Of a DNA stretch of 64,000 bases, positions 31,756 through 42,801 are shown piece after piece. The stretch lies in assembly GCF_002099425.1 (NCBI RefSeq), contig NW_018343964.1, positions 11,001,001 through 11,065,000 on the forward strand. Reading direction: 5' to 3'. Position numbers and translations under genes: made by a program. Numbering within the stretch: the first letter of the stretch is position 1; each line of letters starts with the position of its first letter. The DNA is from Phascolarctos cinereus. Taxonomy: Eukaryota; Chordata; Mammalia; Diprotodontia; Phascolarctidae. The notes beneath the pieces were generated by a model. The model searched no databases. It had not been told where the DNA came from and was given only the letters and a program-made list of their open reading frames with translations.

Positions 31756-32834
31756 ACAGTGGGCCTATTGTCTTGCTTGTTCTGAACATTATATTTCTCT
31801 AATGAAACTTCAGATTACATTGGGATTTTTTTTTTTGGAAGCCATATCCCATGTTGACTCCTGCTTGTTTTTCAGTTCACCAAAAGCCCTGGGTATTTTC
31901 CCCCATGGGAAAACAAACAAACAAACATATACCTTGCCATGTCTCCCCCATCCTCTGCTTCTATGGTTGATTTGAACCAAGATACAGATGTTTTTACTTA
32001 TTCATATTAACTTTTTCATTAGTTTTAACCCACCAATATCTCTTAAAATCTGAGTATTGCTTTTTGATACATTATCTGTTTGTCCTCCCTGCTCTTTGTT
32101 CCCTGAAAACTCAAGAAGTATGTCTCCCAAGACTTTGTCTAAATCTAAGATACTCCAATACAGCTGTGATCTCAACAATGTAGATATTCCCTTCATAGAT
32201 ACAGATCACCACTCAAGCATGCCTGCAAGGCTGGGCATCTCCTGTCCACATTCTCCCTTATGTTCATTTAACTTACTAGCAGCTTTCCTAGATTTCCCTC
32301 CACATCACAAGGAAGGATGCCAATGGAGAATTCAGACTGTTTCAGCAGTAATCCCTCCCTCTCACCTCATGACTAGAGTTTCTTCTTTTCTGTTCATGTA
32401 TCTCTCCCATGACATCTTTTACAATCCAGTGCAGGCTGTATATTGATGTAAAAAACCACAAATTAGCATTATCTCTGTCGTATTGTATTTTTATTTATTT
32501 TGTTAAACATTTCCCAAATACACTTTAATTTGGGTCAGGCACTCCGTAGTTTTGCTGGTGGCTGGTAGCTTGGCCCCTTGAGTTTGACACCTCAGTTTAC
32601 AACACTTGTCTTTCACGATGTTTTGTTTGTACTATATCCAAGACTGCTCATGTCTACCGTGCTTACTCTCCTCTGACTTTTGGGTGCTCCTCAATTTCAC
32701 TTTTTCAGAGACTATGTCATATTCCATAGCTTACAGCTATAGTTGTCTGAGTCATTCATTGGGCCCTGTTCTTCAGTTACAAATTGGCTTACTAATCATC
32801 GAGTTCACAAGGAAATCACAAGGTAGATTCAGGA
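31756..32834. other. About 1.1 kb unassigned
   Basis: No family recognised. Frames at 32057-32446 and 32606-32848 lack known motifs. Some text (about 32200-32260) faintly recalls L2 internal sequence. Confidence 0.35.
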
Positions 32835-33000
32835 GACATGACTTTTAGTTCTGGGCATGTCACTATTTAGCTGTGTGACATTAGACAAGTCACCCACCCA
32901 CCCTCTCTAGGCTTCAATTTTCTGATATGTAAAATGAAGTAATCATGTTAAATAATACCTAAGATCCCTCTCAACACGAACATTCTATGATTCTATCTTT
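32835..33000 (+). repeat. MIR3-type SINE
   Basis: gctgtgtgacattagacaag, gcttcaattttctgatatgt, taagatccctctcaacacga. Confidence 0.8.
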
Positions 33001-33049
33001 GTTGTAATCCAGATCATCTGTTTGTAGCATTCCTCTGATAAAAGGCACT

Positions 33050-33230
33050 GAATGGAGTGAACATCATAATGATAAGTATTTCAGACTTGGAGTCAGAGCA
33101 TGGAGCAAGTCATTTGATCTCAGCTTCCATTTCCTCATCTGTGAAAACAGAGAAAATAATACTTCATTTCACAAGATTATTGTAAAGATAAAATGAGATT
33201 ATATTTGTAGATAAACAAAGATATGTGAGT
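33050..33230 (+). repeat. MIR-type SINE
   Basis: gaatggagtgaacatcataa, acttggagtcagagcatgga, catttcctcatctgtgaaaa, attattgtaaagataaaatg. Confidence 0.75.
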
Positions 33231-33654
33231 CAATATAAGTTAAGATCAAGTGAGATAATATAAGCAAAAGTATTTGTAACTATAAAATGCTATATATATT
33301 GTGTGTGTGTATGTGTGCATAATATATTATCTCCCAGCTTAGTAATTCTAGCAAAAACAATAATAATTTAGTTAGTTTGGCATACTTTCTTAGTAAACAT
33401 ACGCTAGCTCCCAGTGATCACTGCTTTCTCACTCTACATGCTAGCCTACAACTTTTAAATCTTAGCTGCCTCACTCAGGAGTCACTCAAAGGACCTACAG
33501 GGAGGGGATAGGGAATATGGATGTTAAGAAGGAGCAGGGAAAGAATGTCAGTGAAAGCTGCAGGGTCAAACAAATTTTAAATAAAAGCATGTCAAGGTAG
33601 GAATGTGAAAAATTAAAAAAAAATAGAAAGGAAGGAGAGAAAAAAAATGTTAAT
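33231..33654. other. Unassigned, AT-rich
   Basis: AT/TG-rich run at 33285-33335, otherwise no family recognised. Confidence 0.4.
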
Positions 33655-34460
33655 ATGACAGAAAAAGGGAAATGACAAATGTTGGCTATAAAGCTGTACA
33701 CATTCCTTTGATCCAGAAATACCACTATTAAATCTGTATCCCAAAGAGATCCTAAAATATGGAAAAGGACCCACATGTACAAAAACATTTATAGCAGCTC
33801 TTTTTGTGGTGGTGAAGAATTGGAATTTGAGGGGATGCTAAACAGTTGGGGAATGACTAAACAAGTTGTGGTATATTAATGTGATGGAATACTATTGTGC
33901 TATAAGAAATGATGAGCAGGCAGATTTCAGAAAAACCTGGAAAGACTTGTATGGACTGGTGCTGAGTGAATTGAGCAGAACCAGGAGAACATTGTACACA
34001 GTAACAGCCACATTGTGCAATGATCAACTATGATAGACTTGGCTCTTCTCAGCAATATAATGATCTAAGACAATTCCAAGAGACTCATGATGGAAAATGC
34101 TATCTACATCCAGAAAAAGAACTATGGAATCTGACTGCAGATTGAAACATACTATTTTCTCTATTGTTTTTTGTTTTTTCTTTCTTGTGGTTTTCCTCCT
34201 TCATTCTAATTCTTCTTTCACAACATGACTAATGTGGAAATATGTTTAATATGATTGTATATGTATAGCCTATATCAGATTGCATGCCATCTTGAGGAGG
34301 AAGAAAAAAATTTGGAACTCAAAATCTTGTAAAAGTGAATGTCGAAAATTATCTTTGCACGTAATTGGAGAAAATAAAATACTATTAAGTGGAGGGGGGA
34401 GTGAATGTTGAAAACTATCTTTACATGCAACTGGACAAAATAAAATACTATTAAACGGAA
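33655..34460 (+). mobile_element. L1 3' end with a doubled terminal segment
   Basis: ttcctttgatccagaaatac, aaaaggacccacatgtacaa, atagcagctctttttgtggt, ggggaatgactaaacaagtt, gagaacattgtacacagtaa, acatgactaatgtggaaata form the L1 ORF2 end and 3' UTR. A block is missing near 33685 relative to the usual layout. The last 54 bp occur twice (34335-34388 and 34401-34454). Confidence 0.92.
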
Positions 34461-34484
34461 AAAAATAATAAAATAACAGGGAGC

Positions 34485-34705
34485 ATTTAGATAGCATTTT
34501 GTAAGATTTTGCTAAGTGCTTTACAAATATCATCTCATTTGACCCTCACAACAACCCTAGAGGTAAGTGCTATTATTATCCCCATTTTACAGATGAGAAA
34601 ACTGAGGTGACTTGCCCAGCAAGTAAGTGCCAAAGGATGGATTTGAACTCAGGTCTTTCTGACTCTAGCTCCAGTGCTTTAACTACTTGTAGAACCCAGC
34701 TGCCA
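34485..34705 (-). repeat. MIR-type CORE-SINE
   Basis: ctaagtgctttacaaatatc, aggtaagtgctattattatc, gatttgaactcaggtctttc, reverse-complement order. Confidence 0.9.
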
Positions 34706-34829
34706 AGAGTAATCATTTCCTCATTTCAAGTATAAAGAATTTCCGATACACCAGGTCATTCAGAAGAATATAATCATTGGCTCGACAATGCATTCACACT
34801 TCCACTTGGTATACTGCAGTTCAGTTTAG
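34706..34829. other. Unassigned sequence
   Basis: No family recognised. Confidence 0.4.
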
Positions 34830-34975
34830 TTCCTGGAAATCACAGCATTATAGAACTACAGACCAGAGCTTATCCAGCCCAGGGCAGTAACAAGACTCGT
34901 CTAGTGGTCATGTGCTAAGGCTAGAATCCAGGTCTCTTAGTTCTCAGGCTGAGATCTCTTATGCCACCCTGTTAT
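34830..34975 (-). repeat. Ther-1-type SINE
   Basis: aaatcacagcattatagaac, gcttatccagcccagggcag, ggctagaatccaggtctctt. Confidence 0.75.
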
Positions 34976-35187
34976 TTTAGCAGACACTGGACATTTAACA
35001 TTAGCCAGATAATATTGGACATTGGACCCAGCCAATGATAACACAGCCCCAACATACTGGGTGTCACCACTACAAATAAAATAAAATAAATGAGAAAAAC
35101 ATGAAAAGGAAGCCAAATTCTGAGTAATTTGAATGACTGAACTTGGTCCCAGTAAAGGATCATGAAACATTCCTCCCTCCTCTTGGT
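34976..35187. other. Unassigned sequence
   Basis: No family recognised. Confidence 0.4.
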
Positions 35188-35224
<37 letters not shown>

Positions 35225-35232
35225 CCATCACC
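35188..35232. repeat. (ATC)n microsatellite
   Basis: About fifteen ATC units with CACC interruptions at the right end; gives a poly-Asp minus frame. Confidence 0.97.
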
Positions 35233-35236
35233 CCTA

Positions 35237-35640
35237 ATATTTATATAGCACTTTAAGATTTGCACATTGCTTTACGTGTTACCTCATTTGATACTTACAA
35301 CAATCCTGTTAAGTAAATACTATTATCGTCTCCATTTTACAAGCAGATTAAAAAATACAGATAATAATAGCAACTTCTATGCTAGGTTGTTGTGAGGATC
35401 AAATGAGATAATATCTGTAAAAGTGTTTAGGACAGTGCCTGACACAGGATAGGTGCCATATAAATGCTTAGACCTTTCCCCCTTACTTTCCCCCTTTTAC
35501 AGATGAGGAAACCGAAGCAGATAAAGGTTAAGTGACTTGCCCAGGGTCACACAGCTAGTAAGAGTCTGAATTGGAATTTGAACTCAAGTCTTTCTGACTA
35601 AGTCCAGTACTCTTCTCCACTGTGCCAACCAGCTGCCCCA
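35237..35640 (-). repeat. MIR-type CORE-SINE interrupted by an opposite MIR piece
   Basis: Left half tatttatatagcactttaag, tatcgtctccattttacaag; right half cttttacagatgaggaaacc, ggtcacacagctagtaagag, actgtgccaaccagctgccc. Between them lies a plus-strand MIR fragment. Confidence 0.85.
35365..35475 (+). repeat. MIR 3' fragment nested in opposite MIR
   Basis: ctaggttgttgtgaggatca, aatgagataatatctgtaaa, gtgcctgacacaggataggt. Confidence 0.8.
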
Positions 35641-35984
35641 CAATGGGAGCAGAATGTTGCATATACTGACTGTCAGACATATTCACTGTATTAATTGTTT
35701 AGGCTTAACTGGGAATTTTTTTTTGTCCAAGTTATACTTCAGTGTTGGAGACAGGGAGGCAGCTATATCTAGAAATGACTATGATGTAAAAATAGAAGGC
35801 ATCTCATTAGTTGGAGAATGGCCAAATATAGATGCTCCAAGAAATGATGAATGCAAAGAACTGAGAGAAGCATGAGAAAATGTACATGTACTGATGCACA
35901 GTGGGCAAGCCATTACATGTGAGTGAAGTCAGCAGAACCCCATACTGGAAAATAATATACTACACTTGGGGGTGTGCTGATGAA

Positions 35985-36470
35985 TGTTTAACTATCAGCT
36001 TTTGGGGAGGACACATGATATACTTTTAAGTTTAATCTGCATTATTAACGTTTTTTCCATCACTTTCTTAGTCTAGACCAGAGGTGCCAAACTTGGAGTC
36101 TGTAGCCCACAAGCACCCAAACTCCTGAGATTAAAAATGCAATTGAGAAATATTTAACAAAATAAATGGAGATATAATACAACACAGATAATGTTAGTTT
36201 GTGGTTTTCTAACTGAGTTGTGGTGGCGGGGATCCTTTTCTATTTGGGTTTGGCACCACTGGTCAAACAGCCATAAATCAAGCCCTGACTTTGCCAATTT
36301 CCAAGGTGCACATGTTCACTCTGAAAATTTAACAATCAGCTCAGGAGAGTCAGTTTAAATTGTTTCCAGCATAACCTATGATATAGCTGACTATATGACC
36401 ATCTACTATACTATATGTGCTATATGACTATGTGACTATGACATTAATGTAAATAATATATTTTTTTAAA
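35985..36470 (+). repeat. Unclassified interspersed repeat, copy 1
   Basis: gatatacttttaagtttaat, tctgcattattaacgttttt, tcactttcttagtctagac, then after a hAT insertion cataaatcaagccctgactt and gaaaatttaacaatcagctc. A second copy lies at 56600-56830. I do not recognise the family by name. Confidence 0.6.
36079..36261. mobile_element. Non-autonomous hAT element
   Basis: Inverted ends CAGAGGTGCCAAACTTGGA and GTTTGGCACCACTG bound 183 bp. The uninterrupted second copy of the host repeat (gtctagacaatcaacaaaac at about 56676) marks the empty site, supporting insertion at GTCTAGAC. Confidence 0.85.
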
Positions 36471-36740
36471 AGATGTGCACTAGTAATGACCAAGTTTGGC
36501 TCTGGAGAGGTGGAGAAAATGTACTCCCCACCACCCGCCACCTTTTTGCAGAGTTAGAGGAATAACGGCATAGAATATTATGTATTCTGTCAGACATGCT
36601 CGATATGTTGCTTGGTTTTACTTAACTGCTTTTTTCCTCTCTTCTTCTTTTGTTAATCTTTATTACAAAGGATGGATCGCTGGGTAGGGGAGTAGGGAGA
36701 AAAATATTCAGAAATAAAAGTGATTTTAAAAAAGCAAAAT

Positions 36741-37004
36741 GATACAAATAAAAATAAGATAAACACAAATCTCATCAACAAAACATTTAAAAAACAAAGT
36801 GCTTGGAAGACCTTAATAATAAAATAATAAAAAGGAAAAGGAGGCAGGGGAACACCCTGGGACAAAGGCAGTGAGTTAAAAGGCATTGATTCCCCTTTTC
36901 TCCTTGGGCTGAAATAAGAAAGTTCACTCTGCTGGCACTATGCCACCAGAAGTCTTTTTCCATGCTGAGACATCAGCGCATCAAATTATTGCCTACTGTG
37001 ATGA
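36741..37004. other. Unassigned, A-rich start
   Basis: Begins as the decayed A-rich end of the L1; no other family recognised. Confidence 0.4.
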
Positions 37005-37540
37005 ATGATAGGGTCCCCAGAAGTAGCATTTAGCTTTGAATTCCAAGCAGCCCTTTTGCAGCTTACTCCTCACCTAAGGCTAATCCTTCTACCTGTGTCC
37101 TTGATGCCATCCTTCCTCACCTACTCCAGTCTGGAGCTCCATCCATCAATCACCCTCTCTCCCTCATGCATGTTTAGTCTCCCTCTCCACCAATTCTTTT
37201 CCATCTGGCTACACATATGCTCAGGTCTCCCCAAACCTAAAAAAAAAAAAATCATTCCTCAGATTCTTCCACTCCTATCTAACTGCTATTCTCATCTTTC
37301 TCTCCTTCACTTCTAAACTTCTGAAAAAGTTGTCTACACCTAACGCCTCCATGTCCCCTCCATGCCTTGCAATCTAATTTTTACCCTTACCCCTTCCCAA
37401 CGATTACCAGTGATCATCTGAAAGCCAAATCCTACTGTGTTCTCTCAATCTTTATCTTCTTCATACCATTTGACATTGACGGTCACCCCTCTAGCCATTT
37501 AATCTCATCTTCTTCCAGGTCCCTTTAGATGGTGTAACCT
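37005..37540 (+). repeat. L2-type LINE internal (ORF2) region
   Basis: gattaccagtgatcatctga, ccaaatcctactgtgttctc, aataccatttgacattgacg-like text corresponds to the reverse transcriptase stretch of L2 where FDxxDH is encoded (about 37465-37490). Frames are broken and decayed. Confidence 0.65.
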
Positions 37541-38060
37541 GGATTTCTATCCAGACGCTCATAACTGATGGAGGCAATGTTGAGGTGCTGAGTTGAATGC
37601 TGACCCTTTGTTACTGCCTGAGGGACAGAAATGGTGTGAGAGCTTTGGAGAGGAAGACATTGTTTATTCCTTCTTGCTTCATACTTTATTCCAGACTGCC
37701 TTCAAGGAGACACACATGAAAGAGAGAGAATTTGGAAGTGGCAAACATATAGAATAACCCAGCTCCTCAACATCTCCCTGATTATCAGGGATTGCCTCCT
37801 TAGAGACTTCAGGGAAATTCCCCTTTAGGGAGATCAGTACCTCTTTCTTGTTGAAGGGGTATCTCATCTTGCTCTCAAAAGAGCTCATTCACTCTTGTGT
37901 ATTTTTAGTACATTCTAATCTATAGAATTTCTCTGATTTCTTGCTTGGATAAATCACTTTACTTGCTATTCACTATTTGTGATGGTCTTTTTGTATCACA
38001 AGCACTTGTCAAGATGGGACCAAGCCTGCAGGTTTGGGGTAACAGTCCCCTACCACCACC
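37541..38060. other. 520 bp of unassigned sequence between L2 pieces
   Basis: Bounded by tgtaacctgg and gggtaaca, which could be LTR ends, with gataaatcac near 37948. No target duplication, so the LTR reading is only a possibility. Frames here have no domain. Confidence 0.3.
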
Positions 38061-38315
38061 TTTTAAGGGATAGTGGCCAGGAGAGTAACTTTGTTCCAAA
38101 CTGATGTATGCTTACACAAGCAATATCTAAGGATGGGGGCAGTACTCCACTCAGAGACTGTAGTATTGAGTGACCAGCCTCCAAATGCTCCAGAGCTTGC
38201 CTGGTCCTCCCCCACTGCCCTTGTTCTGGCTCTTCTCCTCTCCTCAGAGGCCATACAGACCTCAGATCATCTCCATCCATACATCCCTAAAAGCCATGCA
38301 TCTATATGTTTAGAC
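38061..38315. other. Unassigned sequence
   Basis: Overlapping frames on both strands (38050-38429) without motifs. Confidence 0.4.
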
Positions 38316-38509
38316 CAGAGGTGGAAAACTATAGCCCAGATCTGGCCTGCCACCTGTTTTCGTACAGCCCACAAGCTAAGAATGGCTTTTACATTTTTAA
38401 ATATGATAAAATTTTATTTAAAAATATAAAATCCATTTGTACAGCTTGAGGGCTATACAAAAACAGATGGTGGGTGGAATTTGGCCTTCGGGCCATTTGC
38501 CAGCTCCTG
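38316..38509. mobile_element. Non-autonomous hAT (Charlie-like) element
   Basis: Inverted ends CAGAGGTGGAAAACTATAG and GGGCCATTTGCCAGCTCCTG; interior gctaagaatggcttttacat matches the element at 5754. Flanks GTTTAGAC and GTTTATAT agree at 6 of 8 bases, as expected of an old 8-bp hAT target duplication. Confidence 0.85.
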
Positions 38510-38517
38510 GTTTATAT

Positions 38518-39180
38518 AACCCATGTGGACCTATCTACCTTACATGAGTACATATAACTTAAAGATGGTGTTATCCAAGGTGTTATCTTTGGTCTTCCTT
38601 TCTTCTACATCTAAATGTTTTCCCTTGGTCATCATATTTAGCTCTGTGATTTCAGCTATTGCCTCCAGGCAGATGATTGCCAAAACTTTATCTCTAGTTC
38701 CGGTGTGTTTTCTGAGCTCCACACCCATACTTCTAAATGCCTATCAGACATTTCTGCTTTGGAGCCTCAAAATCAACATGTCCCCAACCAAGTTTATCTT
38801 TCTCCCTAAACTAGCCCCTTCTTTTGACTTAATTATTTCTGATTGTGCGATGGCACTGTTCACCTGATCTTTTGTTTTTGTTACTTTGGGGTTACCTTTG
38901 ATGCATCCCTCTACTTCACCTCACATATCTGATAGGTTACCAATTCAATTGACTCTACATTTGCAATATCTCTTATTTCTACTCCTCATCTCTGGTCCTG
39001 TTGCTACCATTCTAGTTCAGGCCCTAGTTACTACTTGCCTGACCAATTGCAATATTCTGCTTAAAGTCTTTTCCCATGCCCACCCTCTTTCATTTCATCC
39101 TTCTTACCTTTGCCAGAGGAAAAAAAATTATGAATTAATCTGATCATATCACTCCTGTATTCAAAAATCTTCATTTACTC
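38518..39180 (+). repeat. L2-type LINE internal to 3' region
   Basis: tcaaaatcaacatgtcccca, gttacctttgatgcatccct, gataggttaccaattcaatt, cttgcctgaccaattgcaat, gatcatatcactcctgtatt follow the L2 3' ORF2 order. Frames at 38523-39143 belong to it and are not host genes. Confidence 0.8.
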
Positions 39181-39189
39181 CCTATTAAA

Positions 39190-39480
39190 TCATAGAATCT
39201 TTGATGTGGAAGGGTCCTCAAAAGCCACCTAGTCCAACCGATACCTGAATAAGAATCCTTTCTGCAACAAATGTGAAAAATGTTCATCCAATCTTTTCTG
39301 GAAGGCTAGGAGACCCTCCAGTGAGGGGTAAGTCGCTACTTCCCATGACAGCCTATTGAGAGAAGTGGTTATTTTTCTATTATATTAATAACTAATTATT
39401 AAATTAGGATTGAAGTTTTTCCTTTCTATTTCCTCATTCAGGAACCAGTGCCTGTAGATCATTCAGCCAGTCTCTGAAAG
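39190..39480 (-). repeat. L3/CR1-type LINE fragment
   Basis: catagaatctttgatgtgga, cctagtccaaccgatacctg, ctccagtgaggggtaagtcg resemble the reverse-complement L3/CR1 3' region. Confidence 0.6.
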
Positions 39481-39659
39481 ACAAGGCTGATAGAGGAGAT
39501 TGGTAAAATCCTCTGGGCACACGCTCTGCAATCTTGGGTGGGACCTCACCCAACTAGAAGACCTTACTTCTATTTAGTGATCTACAGAATCTAATCTAGG
39601 TGCATTCCAGCCCTAAAGCATTGAGCTCATACCATTATACTCCTCCATTGCAGTCTAGT
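39481..39659. other. Unassigned sequence
   Basis: No family recognised. Confidence 0.4.
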
Positions 39660-40060
39660 GGAACTCAGTGAATGAAAAAGAAAATCAGCCAGAATGGTCT
39701 GGGTAGAGATGGATTAGTTTGTCCAGATTGCTGGAGGCAGCTGAATCTCATAATCAAGTCAAGGTCTCAGCAGCATAAGCTGAAGACTGTTAACCCACCT
39801 CCTCATTAACAGGTCCACCCCCTCATCAATTGTTCACCAATCAGGGCTGATTTTCACCTGTCAAGGGCAGCTCCTTTTCCAAAGGTATTTAAGCATTCAG
39901 AGATCTCCATGGTTTTGCCTTTGGTTACTGAAAGCACTGACTATCGATATATTGATTATCAGCTAGCCTAACTAATAATTTGATTATTAATTACCCAGAA
40001 ACTCTGGCTCTCAAGCTTTTCATTCATCTCACTATTCCAGCTTTGGATATTTCCAATCTT
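39660..40060 (+). repeat. LTR-like interspersed repeat, copy A
   Basis: cctcctcattaacaggtcca, caattgttcaccaatcaggg, ccaaaggtatttaagcattc (TATA-like), attattaattacccagaaac. Each block has a counterpart, in reverse complement, at 46440-46990. A CCAAT box 40 bp before a TATA-like box suggests an LTR promoter. The class is not identified; old and fragmentary. Confidence 0.55.
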
Positions 40061-40525
40061 CAGGAAGTTTTTCTTCACATAAAACCTTAGAAGTGAAAAG
40101 ATTTTTTGGGCTGGCCTAGAACTTTAAGCCCCGTTTTATGTGATTTCTATGAGAAAATACATTACATATTAGAAACAAATTGATTTGCAAGTGAGCTTCT
40201 GGAGCATAAACTGTTTGTAAGCTACATCATACCCATCCAAATAATAAAATGAATTCATGCCACTGGAAAGATTTTCAATAATGATGGCTTTAAAAAATGT
40301 ATTTTCTCATTAGCCAGAAAATTCATTTCACCTAAATTCCCCATCCCCTGAAACCATCTGATTAATGTAGATACAGTAATACTTTAATAAATAAATCCTC
40401 TAGGAAGGAAGCACAAAGTTGGTACGATTTCAACAACAATGACAAAACTTTTATAAATCATTTGAAGTTGTGTAGGCAATAAGTCAGCTCATTGATAGAC
40501 AACTTGCCCTTTTCTGGTTTACTTT
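40061..40525. other. Unassigned, AT-rich
   Basis: No family recognised. The first bases (caggaagtttttcttcacat) could be leftover L3/CR1. Confidence 0.4.
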
Positions 40526-40542
40526 AAGAATCAAGTTGTAAA

Positions 40543-40723
40543 CAATATGACTAATGTGAAAATATGTTTAATAGAAATGTATATATAGAGCCTATATCAG
40601 ATTGCACACCATCTCGGGGAGGGAGGTGGGAAGGGAGGGGGAGAAAATGTAAAACTCAAAAGCTTATGGAAGTGAATGTTGAAAACTAAAAATAAATAAA
40701 TGTTTTAAAAGATTGGGGAAAAA
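40543..40723 (+). mobile_element. L1 3' UTR stub with 17-bp target duplication
   Basis: caatatgactaatgtgaaaa, agcctatatcagattgcaca, cttatggaagtgaatgttga and an A-rich end. Flanked by AAGAATCAAGTTGTAAA (40526-40542) and AAGAATCAAGTTATAAA (40724-40740). A severely 5'-truncated insertion. Confidence 0.93.
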
Positions 40724-40741
40724 AAGAATCAAGTTATAAAT

Positions 40742-40905
40742 AACCTTGAGCAATTCTATTCAAATCACATCTGTCAAATGGGTATAATAATAGCACCTAA
40801 CTTCACAGAGTTTTTGTGAGGATAACAAGAGATAAACTGGATAAAATGCCTTGTAAATGTTAAAGTGCCATGTAAATGTCAGGTACTATTACTATTATTT
40901 TCAGG
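40742..40905 (+). repeat. MIR 3' portion
   Basis: catctgtcaaatgggtataa, tttttgtgaggataacaaga, aagtgccatgtaaatgtcag. Confidence 0.8.
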
Positions 40906-41544
40906 CCAGGAAGCTAGAGAGAAGAGGAGTCAGGTTGGAGATAAATCTATTCATTGCTTCCTAACTCATAGCCACAGCAAGGTCCATCTGATGTCCTTTG
41001 TGCCTCTAAACCCTGACACAAAGATACCAACCACGGGGTAATCTCCAGTAACAGGAGACTGAGCTCTGTCATAAAGGACAGTATGTAGCTCAGAGGCCAA
41101 ATCTACAGGACACCTCCTCACTGCTCAGATCCCATCATAGAGGTCATTCTGTGACTTAACTTTGAAACAGTAGAGGTATTTTTCATGGATCATAAAAGAT
41201 ACAGGCAGGCCAGGACCAAGTACAACACCAATGGGAAGTGTTGGGGATATGATGTTAATAGAACTGGTGTTGAGTTAACCTCCACACTTCTACATCACCG
41301 ACCAGGGCTGTTGTGAACCAAGACGATCAGAAAAAAGCTGAGGCAGTTAGAGTGAACTTTGCCCCAGGGCAAAACTTTGACCTGGTATCTAGCTACGGGG
41401 CCCTTTCGGCAAAGAGGATATATATAGACAGCTACAGGCCTCTGGAAGTGAGTTCCTTAAAGGCTCTGCAAGCTTCTCAGAGTCTGGTCTACCAGCCACT
41501 TCCTCACTCACTTTCTCCCAGTGGACTGTAACTCTTGCCCTAAT
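40906..41544. other. Unassigned sequence
   Basis: No family recognised. A 72-codon frame at 41313-41531 has no recognisable domain. Confidence 0.4.
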
Positions 41545-42190
41545 CTCTTTTTGAGATCCAAGCCAACATCTCCAACTGCTACCAGCTTCTCAAGCTCAAC
41601 ATTTCCAAAATAGAACCAATCATCTGTTCCGTCAAACCTACTTCTCCACATTTCCCTATTTCTATTGAGGGCAAAACAATCCTTACCATTACTAGAGTTG
41701 GTAACCTTGTCATCCTTAAACATTTCTATCTCTTGCCCTCTAATAGCCAATCAATTGCCAGGTCTTGATTCCATCTCTGCAGTGTGAGTAATAAAAAGTC
41801 TTTCCCCGTCTTTTTCTTGTTGTTGAGGATGCTCTCTCTCTTTTCCCAAATTACTTTTTATCTATTTTTAAAAGAATATTTCCTCCAGTAGAATGTAAAT
41901 TCCTTGACAGCAAGAATCACTTTGTTTTGTTTGCTTATTACTTGTATATATTCTCAGCACTTTGCACATGATAGTTACTTAAAAATTTTTTTTTATTTCT
42001 TTTTTTAACTTTGAGGCAATTGCAGTTAAGTGACTTGCCCAGGGTCACACAACTAGTAAATGTCAAGTGTTTGGTCTGAGGCTGGATTTGAACTCAGGTC
42101 CTCCTGACTTCAGGGCCAGTGCTCTATCCACTGTTCCACCCAGCTGCCCCTTGATAGTTACTTAATAAGCACTAGTTGAATTCAATTGAT
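41545..42190 (+). repeat. L2-type LINE 3' region hosting a SINE
   Basis: gctcaacatttccaaaatag, aaccaatcatctgttccgtc, caatcaattgccaggtcttg, cagtagaatgtaaattcctt, gcactttgcacatgatagtt in L2 order, completed after the SINE by cttaataagcactagttgaa. Confidence 0.85.
41983..42151 (-). mobile_element. Short marsupial SINE with exact 14-bp target duplication
   Basis: Poly-T, then ttgaggcaattgcagttaag, gcccagggtcacacaactag, ctccatccactgttccaccc-like head. Flanked by TGATAGTTACTTAA at 41969-41982 and 42152-42165. Confidence 0.95.
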
Positions 42191-42610
42191 TGGCAGATCT
42201 GACCAGGGTACACTAGAACTGAAAGCGATGTACATCTGCCTTAAACACATTCTCCTTCCCTACTAAGTATGGGTAGATTGATTCTGATTCTGTTCTCTGG
42301 TGAGTGGACATAGTTGCGTTCTTCTGCCGTCACACTCATTGCCAATGCAGAAGATTAAATCTGTTTAGAAGTCCTGCATGTAGTTTTTTTATCTAACTCA
42401 ACAAACAATATTTGGTATCAGGTTTTTAAAGTTAAAATTCACACTAAGATACTTAGTTTATATTTTTCAGAACACTTGTTATTTTAGTTGATATTTCTAT
42501 TTCTGTACCATAATGCACCTTTCATGTTGCCCTAGAAGACATCTGTAAGCCTCCCCTGTAGTTTTTATTTCTGGTAACAAAGTTTCTGACAACAAAGTAT
42601 GTCATTGGAA
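42191..42610. other. Unassigned sequence
   Basis: No family recognised. Confidence 0.4.
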
Positions 42611-42621
42611 TGTATCCTTTT

Positions 42622-42790
42622 TTTTCTTTTTTCTTTTCTTTTTATTTTTTTAAGGCAATTGGGGTTAAGTGACTTGCCCACAGTCACACAGCTAGTAAGT
42701 ATCAAGTGTTTGGTCTGAGGTCACATTTGAACTCAGGTCCTCCTGACTTCAGGGCCGGTGCTGTATCCACTGTGCCACCTAGCTGCCCCC
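42622..42790 (-). mobile_element. Short marsupial SINE with 11-bp target duplication
   Basis: T-rich start, ggcaattggggttaagtgac, cacacagctagtaagtatca, ending cacctagctgccccc. Flanked by TGTATCCTTTT at 42611-42621 and 42791-42801. Confidence 0.95.
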
Positions 42791-42801
42791 TGTATCCTTT
42801 T

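Larger units (their letters stand above)
35745..36740 (+). mobile_element. Older L1 3' end with nested insertions
   Basis: gcatctcattagttggagaa, aagaaatgatgaatgcaaag, gagtgaagtcagcagaaccc (L1 ORF2 end), resuming after the insertion as ctttttgcagagttagagga, gtattctgtcagacatgctc, atggatcgctgggtagggga and gaaataaaagtgattttaaa. A different, older L1 subfamily than 33655. Confidence 0.8.

Noticed and set aside
34972-35265. Frame with a poly-Asp stretch
   Set aside because: Encoded by the (ATC)n microsatellite read on the minus strand.
37541-38060. Possible 520-bp solo LTR with TGTAAC...GTAACA ends
   Set aside because: No matching target duplication, no TATA-polyadenylation layout in order, and the flanking L2 assignment is loose.
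38523-39143. Plus-strand frames of 114 and 85 codons that look protein-like
   Set aside because: They lie in L2 LINE sequence and follow its nucleotide consensus; the reading is inherited from a dead LINE.
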